Positions 21,272 through 29,032 of a DNA stretch of 64,000 nt are shown here, one piece after another. Both the position numbers and the translations under genes were made by a program. The stretch's first letter is position 1. The number at the start of each line of letters is the position of its first letter. Below the pieces are notes generated by a model, which ran no database searches, was not told the origin of the DNA, and saw only the letters and a list, made by a program, of their open reading frames with translations. The stretch is from Kosakonia pseudosacchari (GTDB lineage: Bacteria > Pseudomonadota > Gammaproteobacteria > Enterobacterales > Enterobacteriaceae), in contig NZ_FXWP01000025.1 in assembly GCF_900184035.1 (NCBI RefSeq), forward strand, positions 62,001 through 126,000. The letters are read 5' to 3'.

Positions 21272-22971
21272 GTCAACGTATCACCATTGATCCGGTCACC
21301 CGTATTGAGGGTCATTTACGCATTGATTGCGAAATTGAAAACGGCATTGTATCAAAGGCCTGGTCGTCAGGAACCATGTGGCGCGGGATGGAGGAGATTG
21401 TCAAAAACCGCGACCCGCGCGACGCATGGATAATCATGCAGCGCATTTGCGGCGTTTGCACCACCATCCACGCCATTGCCTCGGTGCGGGCGGTAGAAAG
21501 CGCACTGGCGGTGAAGGTGCCGCGCAACGCCCAGTACATCCGCAACATCATTCTGGCCGCCCACTCGATTCACGATCATATCGTCCATTTCTATCAGCTT
21601 TCGGCGCTCGATTGGGTCGATATCACCAGCGCGCTGAATGCCGATCCGGCGAAAGCCGCCGCGCTGTTACAGGGGCTTTCCGACTGGCCGCTTAACAGCG
21701 AAAACGACTTCAAAGCGGTGCAGGAGAAGATCAAATCGCTGGTCGCCAGCGGCCAACTGGGTATCTTTGCCAACGGCTACTGGGGACATCCGGCAATGAA
21801 GTTGCCGCCGGAAGTGAACCTGATTGCCGTGGCGCACTACCTGCAAGCGCTGGAGTGCCAGCGCGACGCTAACCGCATTGTCGCGCTGCTTGGCGGTAAA
21901 TCGCCGCACATTCAGAACCTGGCGGTTGGCGGGGTTGCCAATCCGATAAACCTTGATGGCATCGAAGTGCTGAACCTTGAACGCCTGATGTACCTCAAGT
22001 CATTTATCGACAAGCTGGAAGGGTTTATCGAGCAGGTTTATAAAGTCGACACGGCGGTGATTGCGGCGTTTTACCCGGAATGGCTCACGCTGGGTAAAGG
22101 CGCGGTGAACTACCTGAGCACGCCGGAATTCCCCACCGATGCCAACAACGGCAGCTTCCTGTTCGCTGGCGGATACATCGAAAATGCCGATCTTACGACC
22201 TACCGGGAAATCAACACCCACACCGATCCTTTCCTGATCAAAGGTATTCAGGAGAGCGCGAAACATGCCTGGTATAAAGACGACGCGCCGCAGGAGCCGT
22301 GGCAGGGTACTACGCTGCCGCAGTACACCGGCTGGCAGGAAGAGGGCAAATATTCCTGGGTTAAATCGCCCACCTTTTACGGCAAAACGGTCGAAGTGGG
22401 GCCGCTCGCCAATATGCTCTGCAAGCTGGCGGCAAAACACCCGTCAACGACGGAAAAATTGCACGATATCACCGCCATTTATCAGAAACTCACCGGCAAA
22501 ACGGTGGCGGTGGAACAACTGCACTCTACGCTGGGGCGCATTATCGGGCGCACGGTACATGCCTGCGAGTTACATCAGGTGTTGCAGCAGCAGTATCAGG
22601 CACTGATAGACAATATCGGCAAAGGCGATGTGCAAACCATTACCCATACGGAGATCCCCACCAGCGGCGAGTTTAAAGGTGTCGGCTTCCTTGAAGCGCC
22701 GCGCGGCATGCTCTCCCACTGGATTGTTATCAAAGATGGCAAAATCGACAACTACCAGGCGGTTGTGCCGTCCACCTGGAACGCCGGGCCGCGTAACTTC
22801 AATGACGACGCCGGGCCATACGAACTGTCGCTGGTGGGTACGCCGATTGCCGATCCGCAAAAACCGCTGGAAGTGGTGCGCACCGTTCACTCGTTCGATC
22901 CCTGTATGTCGTGCGCGGTACACGTGGTTGATGCTGACGGCAACGATGTGGTGTCGGTGAAGGTGCTGTGA
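21268..22971 (+). CDS. hybC: Hydrogenase-2 large (NiFe) subunit
   Basis: 567 residues. Active-site ligands are Cys61 and Cys64 (RICGVC) and Cys546 and Cys549 (DPCMSCAVH). Fifteen residues follow His552; this tail is removed by HybD after nickel insertion. It oxidises H2. It carries no export signal and travels with HybO. Starts in an ATGA overlap with hybB; the stop is shared by one base with the hybD start. Confidence 0.98.
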   Translation: MSQRITIDPVTRIEGHLRIDCEIENGIVSKAWSSGTMWRGMEEIVKNRDPRDAWIIMQRICGVCTTIHAIASVRAVESALAVKVPRNAQYIRNIILAAHSIHDHIVHFYQLSALDWVDITSALNADPAKAAALLQGLSDWPLNSENDFKAVQEKIKSLVASGQLGIFANGYWGHPAMKLPPEVNLIAVAHYLQALECQRDANRIVALLGGKSPHIQNLAVGGVANPINLDGIEVLNLERLMYLKSFIDKLEGFIEQVYKVDTAVIAAFYPEWLTLGKGAVNYLSTPEFPTDANNGSFLFAGGYIENADLTTYREINTHTDPFLIKGIQESAKHAWYKDDAPQEPWQGTTLPQYTGWQEEGKYSWVKSPTFYGKTVEVGPLANMLCKLAAKHPSTTEKLHDITAIYQKLTGKTVAVEQLHSTLGRIIGRTVHACELHQVLQQQYQALIDNIGKGDVQTITHTEIPTSGEFKGVGFLEAPRGMLSHWIVIKDGKIDNYQAVVPSTWNAGPRNFNDDAGPYELSLVGTPIADPQKPLEVVRTVHSFDPCMSCAVHVVDADGNDVVSVKVL

Positions 22972-23468
22972 TGTCGATTTTAGTGTTAGGCGTGGGCAAC
23001 ATTTTGCTCACCGATGAAGCGATTGGCGTGCGGGTGGTGGAAGCGCTTGAACAGCGTTACCGCCTGCCGGAGCATGTCGAGGTGCTGGACGGCGGCACGG
23101 CGGGCATGGAATTACTTGAAGCAATGGCTAACCGCGATCATTTAATCATCGCCGATGCGGTGGTCAGCCGCAAAAGCGAGCCGGGTGCCGTTATCTGCCT
23201 GCGCGATGACGACGTACCTACGCTGTTCAGCAATAAAATTTCGCCGCACCAGTTGGGGCTATCGGATGTGCTGTCGGCGTTGCGTTTTACCGGGGAGTTT
23301 CCGAAAAAACTGACCCTGATTGGCATTATTCCCGCCTCGCTGGAGCCACATATCGGCATGACGCCGCTGGTGGAGGCGAGCCTGGAAACCGCGCTACGGG
23401 CGGTGCTGGAAGCGCTACGTGAATCCGGCGTGGAGCCTGTTTTACGGGAGACCGAACATGCAGGATGA
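22971..23468 (+). CDS. hybD: HybC maturation endopeptidase
   Basis: 165 residues from ATG 22971 in a TGATG junction with hybC. M52-family peptidase: MSILVLGVGNILLTDEAIGV and the conserved acidic/histidine positions in LDGGTAGMEL, IIADAV and ISPHQLGL, which bind the nickel of immature HybC. It trims the C-terminal tail of HybC. Overlaps hybE by 11 bases. Confidence 0.96.
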   Translation: MSILVLGVGNILLTDEAIGVRVVEALEQRYRLPEHVEVLDGGTAGMELLEAMANRDHLIIADAVVSRKSEPGAVICLRDDDVPTLFSNKISPHQLGLSDVLSALRFTGEFPKKLTLIGIIPASLEPHIGMTPLVEASLETALRAVLEALRESGVEPVLRETEHAG

Positions 23469-23937
23469 GGTAATGGGGTTTGACGTTTCGCCGCACTGCG
23501 AAGTACAGGCGGCTTTTATGGCGATAGCCGAGCAGGAGATGCAGGGTCTGCCGTTTGTCCATGCAACGATGCCGGTGTATGTCACGCCGTTCACCCGCTT
23601 TGAAGAGCAATGGCTGGGCTGCGTGCTGACGCCGTGGATGCTGAGTCTGCAAATCTACCCCGGCCCGCAGCAGTGCTGGCCTCGCCGCCCGGTGAGCCAG
23701 CGGCTGGGGCTGCGATTGCCTTATGGCGAAATGACCTTTACTGTCGGCGAATTACCCGCATTGGGGCAATATCTGAGCTGCTCGCTGATGTCGCCGCTCG
23801 ATCGGGGATTGTCTGTTGATGCGGGTATCGCGCTTGCCGATAACTGCCTGAAAATGGCGCTTTCGTTGCCGGTCACCGATGCCGCGTTAAGCCGTCGCGC
23901 GTTGCTGCAAGGGCTGCGGGACAAAGCGCATGCATGA
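23458..23937 (+). CDS. hybE: Hydrogenase-2 assembly chaperone HybE
   Basis: 159 residues. ATG 23458 (MQDEVMGFDVSPH) is chosen by similarity to E. coli HybE and by the short overlap with hybD. HupJ/HybE family; in E. coli it binds the HybO Tat signal and holds it until HybC is mature. Motifs PWMLSLQIYPGPQQCWP and LPYGEMTFTVGEL match the family. Confidence 0.94.
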   Translation: MQDEVMGFDVSPHCEVQAAFMAIAEQEMQGLPFVHATMPVYVTPFTRFEEQWLGCVLTPWMLSLQIYPGPQQCWPRRPVSQRLGLRLPYGEMTFTVGELPALGQYLSCSLMSPLDRGLSVDAGIALADNCLKMALSLPVTDAALSRRALLQGLRDKAHA

Positions 23938-24268
23938 GTTATCCCTGTGCCAGAACGCGGTAGAAATCATTGAACAACAGGCGCGGCAAAACGGCGCGAA
24001 GCGCGTGACTGGCGTATGGCTGGAAGTGGGCGCGTTGGCCTGTGTGGAAGAGAGCGCGCTGCGGTTTGGTTTTGATATCGCCTGCCGCGAGACGCTGGCG
24101 CAGGGCTGCACACTGCATATCCTCCATAAACCGGCGCAGGCCTGGTGCTGGAATTGCAGCCAGACGGTGGAAATCGAGCGGCATGATGAGTGCCCGCTCT
24201 GCCACTGTCCGACGCTGCATATTGAGCGCAGCGACGGCGTGCAGATCAAAAGTATCGAAGTGGAGTAA
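23930..24268 (+). CDS. hybF: Hydrogenase nickel incorporation protein HybF (HypA family)
   Basis: 112 residues. Starts MHELSLC, whose His2 binds nickel in the HypA family. A zinc site is formed by CWNC and CPLC. It delivers nickel to the large subunit. Overlaps hybE by 8 bases. Confidence 0.96.
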   Translation: MHELSLCQNAVEIIEQQARQNGAKRVTGVWLEVGALACVEESALRFGFDIACRETLAQGCTLHILHKPAQAWCWNCSQTVEIERHDECPLCHCPTLHIERSDGVQIKSIEVE

Positions 24269-24275
24269 AGCGAAG

Positions 24276-24530
24276 ATGTGTATAGGCGTACCGGGGCAGG
24301 TGGTGGCCGTTGGCGACGATTTTCATCAACTGGCGCAGGTGGATGTGTGCGGCGTACGCCGCGACGTCAATATCGCGCTGGTGTGCGAGGATTCACCGCG
24401 TGAATTACTGGGACAATGGGTGCTGGTGCATGTTGGTTTCGCCATGAGCGTGATTGATGAGCACGAAGCGCTGGCGACGCTGGAAGCGCTGCGCAACATG
24501 GAAATAGACGAGTTTGCCCCTCAAAGGTGA
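24276..24530 (+). CDS. hybG: Hydrogenase maturation chaperone HybG (HypC family)
   Basis: 84 residues from ATG 24276 (GCGAAG before it). The N-terminal MCIGVPGQV motif with Cys2 is the HypC signature; with HypD it carries the Fe(CN)2CO centre to HybC. Last gene of the operon. Its end overlaps the convergent DeoR-type gene by 10 bases. The hypBCDE genes also needed are not in the window. Confidence 0.96.
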   Translation: MCIGVPGQVVAVGDDFHQLAQVDVCGVRRDVNIALVCEDSPRELLGQWVLVHVGFAMSVIDEHEALATLEALRNMEIDEFAPQR

Positions 24531-25231
24531 GGCGCGTCGATGTTCGCGTCTGTCACCATCTGCGTGACCTGCGCCAGATTGCCGATCTTCGCTTCGCTGG
24601 CGCGATAGAATTTACTCTTATCAATCAACAGCAATGATTGCTGCGCCCGGCGTAACAGCTGGGCTTTGAACGCCGCATTGTGGCGGGTGGAATCCCACAT
24701 ATCGCCGCGTGCATCCACGCCTTCGCAGGAGAAGATAAACAGATCAATCTCCAGCGATTTCAAAAGGCTTACGAGAGCCGGGTTCACGTAGCAGCGCTCC
24801 GTGCGCGCCAGACGGCCACCCGAGCAGATAAGCTCAATATGTTCGCGGCGCGCCATCTCCTGGCACACGGGTAAACTGTTGGTCAGCACCGTCAGCGGGA
24901 TATCCGGTAACTGCCGCGCCAGATGAAAACAGGTGGAGCTGGCATCCAGCGCCAGCGTCATCCCGGCGTCTATCCAGTTCAGTGCATGGCGGGCGATGTC
25001 GGCTTTATCCGCATAGTGGCTTTTTAGTCGGGTGCGAAACGGCTCTCCGCCATCATGCAGCGTGCGCGCCAGACCGTGGCGACGCACAATTTTCCCCGCC
25101 GTTTGTAGCGCGTTCAGATCGCGGCGAATGGTTTCAATACTGACATTCAACTGCGCCGCCAGCGCCTGGGTGGTAATGCTGTGCTGGCGGGTGAGAAGCT
25201 GCAGAATCGCTTGCTGGCGCGCCTGCTTCAT
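24521..25231 (-). CDS. DeoR-family transcriptional regulator
   Basis: 236 residues. The N-terminal helix-turn-helix ([26 protein letters not shown]) is the DeoR signature; the C-terminal part is the DeoRC sugar-phosphate sensor fold ([16 protein letters not shown], ending IDKSKFYR). Such proteins usually repress sugar or sugar-phosphate genes next to them, but no such operon adjoins. It starts in an ATGA overlap with the upstream diguanylate cyclase gene, so the two are translated together. Confidence 0.9.
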   Translation of the reverse strand: MKQARQQAILQLLTRQHSITTQALAAQLNVSIETIRRDLNALQTAGKIVRRHGLARTLHDGGEPFRTRLKSHYADKADIARHALNWIDAGMTLALDASSTCFHLARQLPDIPLTVLTNSLPVCQEMARREHIELICSGGRLARTERCYVNPALVSLLKSLEIDLFIFSCEGVDARGDMWDSTRHNAAFKAQLLRRAQQSLLLIDKSKFYRASEAKIGNLAQVTQMVTDANIDAPHL

Positions 25232-26214
25232 GGTGTTTCCTCATGCCGTGGCGAGAGCGAAATCAGGATCTTGCCGATAGCCGCGCCGTTTTTACCGGTG
25301 TGCTTGATGTGATACATCGCGCGATCGGCGCGCATCAGCGCATTCACGAAATCATCCCCGCCTTGCACTTCATCAATGCCTATTGATGCGCCTACCGACG
25401 CTTCGCCATTGTCCAGTTCAAATGGGCTGAGTATGGCGCGCAAACAGCTATGCGCGGTGCTATTAATCAGCAGGCTGCTGAGCTCAAAGGGCAGCAGCAA
25501 GACAAACTCATCGCCGCCAAGCCGACCGATGACGGTTCCCTCAGGACAGGCAGCGCGCAGGCGCTGGCTGAGCTGGATCAACAACTCGTCGCCGCTGCGG
25601 TGGCCAAACGGATCGTTTACCGCTTTGAAATCATCCAGATCGATAAACGCGACGCACAACGGCCCGGCGAGCGTAAGTTCCGCGAAGTGTTGCAGCAGCG
25701 CATGGCGGTTCGCAAGACCAGTCAGCGGATCGTGGTTTGCAAGCAGCGCCAGTTGCTCTTCGTACTGCTTCTCTTTGGTCATATCGATATGCGTGCCGGT
25801 CACTTTCAGCGGCGCGCCGCTGGCGTCCCGGTCAGTGACGCGACCGCGATCGAGCACCCAGGTCACGGTGCCGTTTTTATGCTGCATGCGGTGTAATGCT
25901 TCGTAAAACGGGGTTTTGCCATGCAAATGGTCATAAAACGCGTCCAGTACCCGTTGCCGGTCATCTTCATGCAGGTGCTCGCGCCAGACATCAAAATGGG
26001 CGCTCAACGCTTTGGGTTGGTAGCCAAGCATCGCTCCCCAGCGGCGGTTAAAGATGATGAGCTTGCCGCTTGGCACATCCAGTTGCCACAAACACAGCCC
26101 GGTGCCGTCGAGCGCGGCGCTGAGTTTATTACGCGCATCGCGCGCGATCCGCACCAGCCGGGCGTTGTGCTTTTTCAGATTCTGGATCTGCTGTTTTAAC
26201 GCGTTTTCAGACAT
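25228..26214 (-). CDS. PAS-GGDEF diguanylate cyclase
   Basis: 328 residues from ATG 26214 (MSENALKQQIQNL); the frame continues upstream without coding signs. A short coiled segment is followed by a PAS domain with PAC motif (about 40-160) and a GGDEF domain with intact RLGGDEF. It should make cyclic di-GMP. The residues just before GGDEF (PEGTVIG) do not hold an RxxD inhibitory site, so product inhibition is probably absent. No membrane segment. Its stop overlaps the start of the DeoR-type gene. Confidence 0.9.
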   Translation of the reverse strand: MSENALKQQIQNLKKHNARLVRIARDARNKLSAALDGTGLCLWQLDVPSGKLIIFNRRWGAMLGYQPKALSAHFDVWREHLHEDDRQRVLDAFYDHLHGKTPFYEALHRMQHKNGTVTWVLDRGRVTDRDASGAPLKVTGTHIDMTKEKQYEEQLALLANHDPLTGLANRHALLQHFAELTLAGPLCVAFIDLDDFKAVNDPFGHRSGDELLIQLSQRLRAACPEGTVIGRLGGDEFVLLLPFELSSLLINSTAHSCLRAILSPFELDNGEASVGASIGIDEVQGGDDFVNALMRADRAMYHIKHTGKNGAAIGKILISLSPRHEETP

Positions 26215-26315
26215 TTGGCGGGCTACGGGTAAATAAAAGGCATTCTTACGAGTTATTTCGGTTATGTAAATATGGTGTGAAAAAAGAGCAGAAGGTGTGG
26301 TGAATGACGCGAGAA

Positions 26316-26337
26316 ACCGGGCGGAATGCCGCCCGGT
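26316..26337 (-). terminator. Hairpin after yghU
   Basis: ACCGGGCGG/CCGCCCGGT, a perfect 9-bp stem with a 4-base loop, begins just after the yghU stop on the minus strand and is followed there by TTTC. Confidence 0.6.
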
Positions 26338-26345
26338 GGGCAAGA

Positions 26346-27209
26346 TTAGGCGTTGCGTTTATCTTCGGTTTGCGTGTCGAAATCGCTGGCGTCGTGGCGC
26401 TCGTGCAGTTGCTCACTCGGCTCGCCGAAGGTGCGGTTAACCATTCGTCCGCGTTTTACCGCCGGACGGTCTGCAATCGCTTTCGCCCAGCGCTGGACAT
26501 TTTTGTAGCTGCCCGCGTCGAGGAATTCCGCCGCGTTATAGACATTGCCCAGCACCACATTGCCGTACCACGGCCAGATGGCCATATCGGCAATGGTGTA
26601 TTCATCCCCGGCAACGAACGTGTGCTGCGCCAGTTGTTTATCCAGCACGTCCAGTTGACGTTTGGCTTCCATGGTAAAGCGGTTGATCGCGTACTCGATT
26701 TTTACCGGCGCATAGTTATAGAAGTGACCAAAACCGCCGCCGAGGAAAGGCGCGGAACCTTGCAGCCAGAACAGCCAGTTCAGCGTTTCAGTGCGTTTCG
26801 CCGGATCTGTTGGCAGGAAGTGACCGAATTTCTCCGCCAGATAGAGCAGGATCGCGCCGGATTCGAACACCCGCGTCGGCGGGGTGGTGCTGTGATCGCG
26901 CAGCGCCGGGATTTTGGAGTTTGGGTTAACATCGACAAAACCGCTGGAGAACTGATCGCCTTCACCGATGCGAATCAACCACGCGTCGTACTCTGCGTCA
27001 CTAACGCCTTTCGCCAGTAACTCTTCGAGCATAATGGTCACTTTCTGGCCGTTCGGCGTACCGAGCGAATAGAGCTGTAACGGGTGTTTGCCGACCGGCA
27101 ATGCTTTGTCATGTGTTGGGCCGGAAACCGGGCGGTTGATATTGGCAAACGCGCCGCCGCCGGATTTATCCCACGTCCAGACTTTGGGGGGCTGATAGTT
27201 GTCTGACAT
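26346..27209 (-). CDS. yghU: Disulfide-bond oxidoreductase YghU (GST family)
   Basis: 287 residues from ATG 27209, one shorter than E. coli YghU and strongly similar. The thioredoxin-like N-domain contains NPNSKIPAL and ESGAILLYLAEKFG (glutathione binding); the helical C-domain ends HERHDASDF. This nu-class glutathione transferase binds two glutathiones and has disulfide reductase and peroxidase activity. Confidence 0.95.
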   Translation of the reverse strand: MSDNYQPPKVWTWDKSGGGAFANINRPVSGPTHDKALPVGKHPLQLYSLGTPNGQKVTIMLEELLAKGVSDAEYDAWLIRIGEGDQFSSGFVDVNPNSKIPALRDHSTTPPTRVFESGAILLYLAEKFGHFLPTDPAKRTETLNWLFWLQGSAPFLGGGFGHFYNYAPVKIEYAINRFTMEAKRQLDVLDKQLAQHTFVAGDEYTIADMAIWPWYGNVVLGNVYNAAEFLDAGSYKNVQRWAKAIADRPAVKRGRMVNRTFGEPSEQLHERHDASDFDTQTEDKRNA

Positions 27210-27275
27210 TTTGGCCTGCCTTTTCGTTGATGTGTTGAAGAAGTTAAGCGCTTGCAAAGCAGTGTAGCAGTCGTC

Positions 27276-27833
27276 TCAGGCGAGAATACGCTGCGCCCAG
27301 ACCTCGATGTCGTCGCCGCTACCGAGATCGGCCTGCACTAAGCCGTTAACCATAAAGGTTGGCGAAACATGGATGCCATTCTGGCGCGCGTATTTGCAGT
27401 GCCATTTGATCTCATTTTGCAGAGCCGGACGGGCAAAAGCCTCTGCCAGCTGCACACCGCTGTACTGTTCGATGCGCTCAATGATTTGCTGCGGTGTGGC
27501 GTGCATATTCGGGCCGCTGCAGTGGTCGGTAAATTCAAACTCTTCGCGATGATCGGCAACCGCTTGCAGTACTTTATGTGCGGCGTTTTTGCCGTCTGCA
27601 AGCGTCGATGCCGCGAGGATACAGCGGACAATCACACCGGAAAACAGATGCCACGGCTGTGATTGCAGGCGGATTTTGACGGTGACGTTATCTTCGCCGA
27701 CGTGTTGCAGCAGCGCGTCCAGTTTCTTAAACGCGCGTACAGAAAAAGGGCACGTAGGTTCGATAAATACCTCGAACGTGCGCGGGCCGTGACCCCAACT
27801 GAGCGGGGCGGCATGTAGCGGTTGTTGGCTCAT
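27276..27833 (-). CDS. DsbA-like thioredoxin domain protein
   Basis: 185 residues from ATG 27833, chosen over the GTG two codons upstream because AGGAG lies five bases before the ATG. The thioredoxin-like strand FEVFIEPTCPFSVRAFKK carries CPFS where CxxC would be expected, so only the first cysteine remains. A helical insert and the cis-Pro segment HVSPTFMVNG complete a DsbA/FrnE-type fold. No signal peptide, so cytosolic. A second pair of Cys (DHCSG, WHC) lies in the insert. Substrate unknown. Confidence 0.82.
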   Translation of the reverse strand: MSQQPLHAAPLSWGHGPRTFEVFIEPTCPFSVRAFKKLDALLQHVGEDNVTVKIRLQSQPWHLFSGVIVRCILAASTLADGKNAAHKVLQAVADHREEFEFTDHCSGPNMHATPQQIIERIEQYSGVQLAEAFARPALQNEIKWHCKYARQNGIHVSPTFMVNGLVQADLGSGDDIEVWAQRILA

Positions 27834-28271
27834 TTTCACTCCTGATATTTAATATTTTTTCGCGTTTCAAAGAGTAGCAGCATGCCGCAGCCAGGGGAAA
27901 GGCGCTTTGCCGCCGATGCGGTTAAGCACAAAAGCGGTTGCGTTATTTTGCCGATACGGGCGTTAAAACAGTACGCGCTGCCACAGAAATCTGTTTGTTA
28001 AAATTTAGTGATAAAAATGGGCTGTGCTTCTGCTTTTAATTATATGCCCTGACTTAACGTATATTTTTTAATATCCAACTGATTTAAGTAAAATTATTAT
28101 TTTATTAAATAGCGCGTGCTTATTTAATTTTTGTATGTAAATCATCCTGTTTCAGCGCTATTTGTTATTAATCTGTTTCTTTCGCCTGTCGATAATCGTT
28201 ATGAGGATCTTTTTTTCGGCTCAGGCAGAGTCATTTGGCGGAATATCTGGTCATTGATAGCGGAGATAATG
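27834..28271. other. AT-rich non-coding stretch
   Basis: About 440 bases, mostly AT-rich from 28000 on. An open frame from 28131 exists only as an extension of the following gene and lacks a ribosome-binding site. Probably holds the promoters of the divergent neighbours; nothing else seen. Confidence 0.5.
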
Positions 28272-28748
28272 ATGCAGGAGATTCAGGCGATTCAGGCAAG
28301 CCCGCACCTTGCCACAACACAAGAAAATACAAACCATAAATCGGCGGCGCATGCGGATAACGGCGCGGCAAATAGCGCTTCCCATGATGAGAGCACCAAA
28401 GTGACGCTCTCCAGCCGCGCGGAAAAACACAAACACAGCAATGAGATAAAAGCCGAGCAGCAGGTTCAGGAAAAGAAAAAGGTGGAAAATCATGAGATTG
28501 ATTATTCACTGGCGATGACCGGTATTCCGCAATTTGGTGGACGGCTGGTGACCATCGTTAAATATCCTGACGGCAGAACGGAAATGGTTGACGCGTTTTC
28601 AGGTAAAAAAGTGACGCAACAAGAGTTAGCCGCAGCGCAGTTACAGAAAGAGAAACGTGTGGCTGAGCAACACAAACTGGACGCGAAAACAGCGGTACAG
28701 CAAGAGCCGATAACGGCGGGCGAATCTGAACCGACGGATATGCAATAA
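28272..28748 (+). CDS. Uncharacterised 158-residue protein
   Basis: ATG 28272 is preferred (GGAG six bases before it); an ATG directly before it and a longer in-frame extension to 28131 are possible. The first half is low complexity, rich in His, Asn, Ala and Ser, with a short motif KVTLSSRAEK, then a Lys/Glu helix. The middle region (DYSLAMTGIPQFGGRLVTIV) looks folded; the tail is Gln/Lys-rich. No signal peptide. No family recognised, and no partner gene is evident. Confidence 0.65.
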   Translation: MQEIQAIQASPHLATTQENTNHKSAAHADNGAANSASHDESTKVTLSSRAEKHKHSNEIKAEQQVQEKKKVENHEIDYSLAMTGIPQFGGRLVTIVKYPDGRTEMVDAFSGKKVTQQELAAAQLQKEKRVAEQHKLDAKTAVQQEPITAGESEPTDMQ

Positions 28749-29002
28749 AGAACGCAAGTAAATCCTTTCTTATTTCAGGGGTATTATTGTTAGCTGTATT
28801 ACTCCAGTGTCTATATCTGGATCTTATATTTAGCGGTTGTGGATTGCATATATCTTATATTACGCATTCGCTGACCGGGAAATAACATAGCCACAGTCAT
28901 CTATTTGGCTTAAGGCAGAAATAACACGATATGTTTTCAGCAAAATAGTGGCTGAGGATATCGGCTTTTTGGCGTTTTTATTGGGCTGAATAAAACAGAA
29001 TG

Positions 29003-29025
29003 TGCCGCCTGATAGACAGGCGGCA
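29003..29025 (-). terminator. Hairpin after iutA
   Basis: TGCCGCCT/AGGCGGCA, a perfect 8-bp stem with a 7-base loop, lies 7 bases past the iutA stop; the minus strand then reads CATTCTGTTTTATT. Confidence 0.6.
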
Positions 29026-29032
29026 GATCTCA

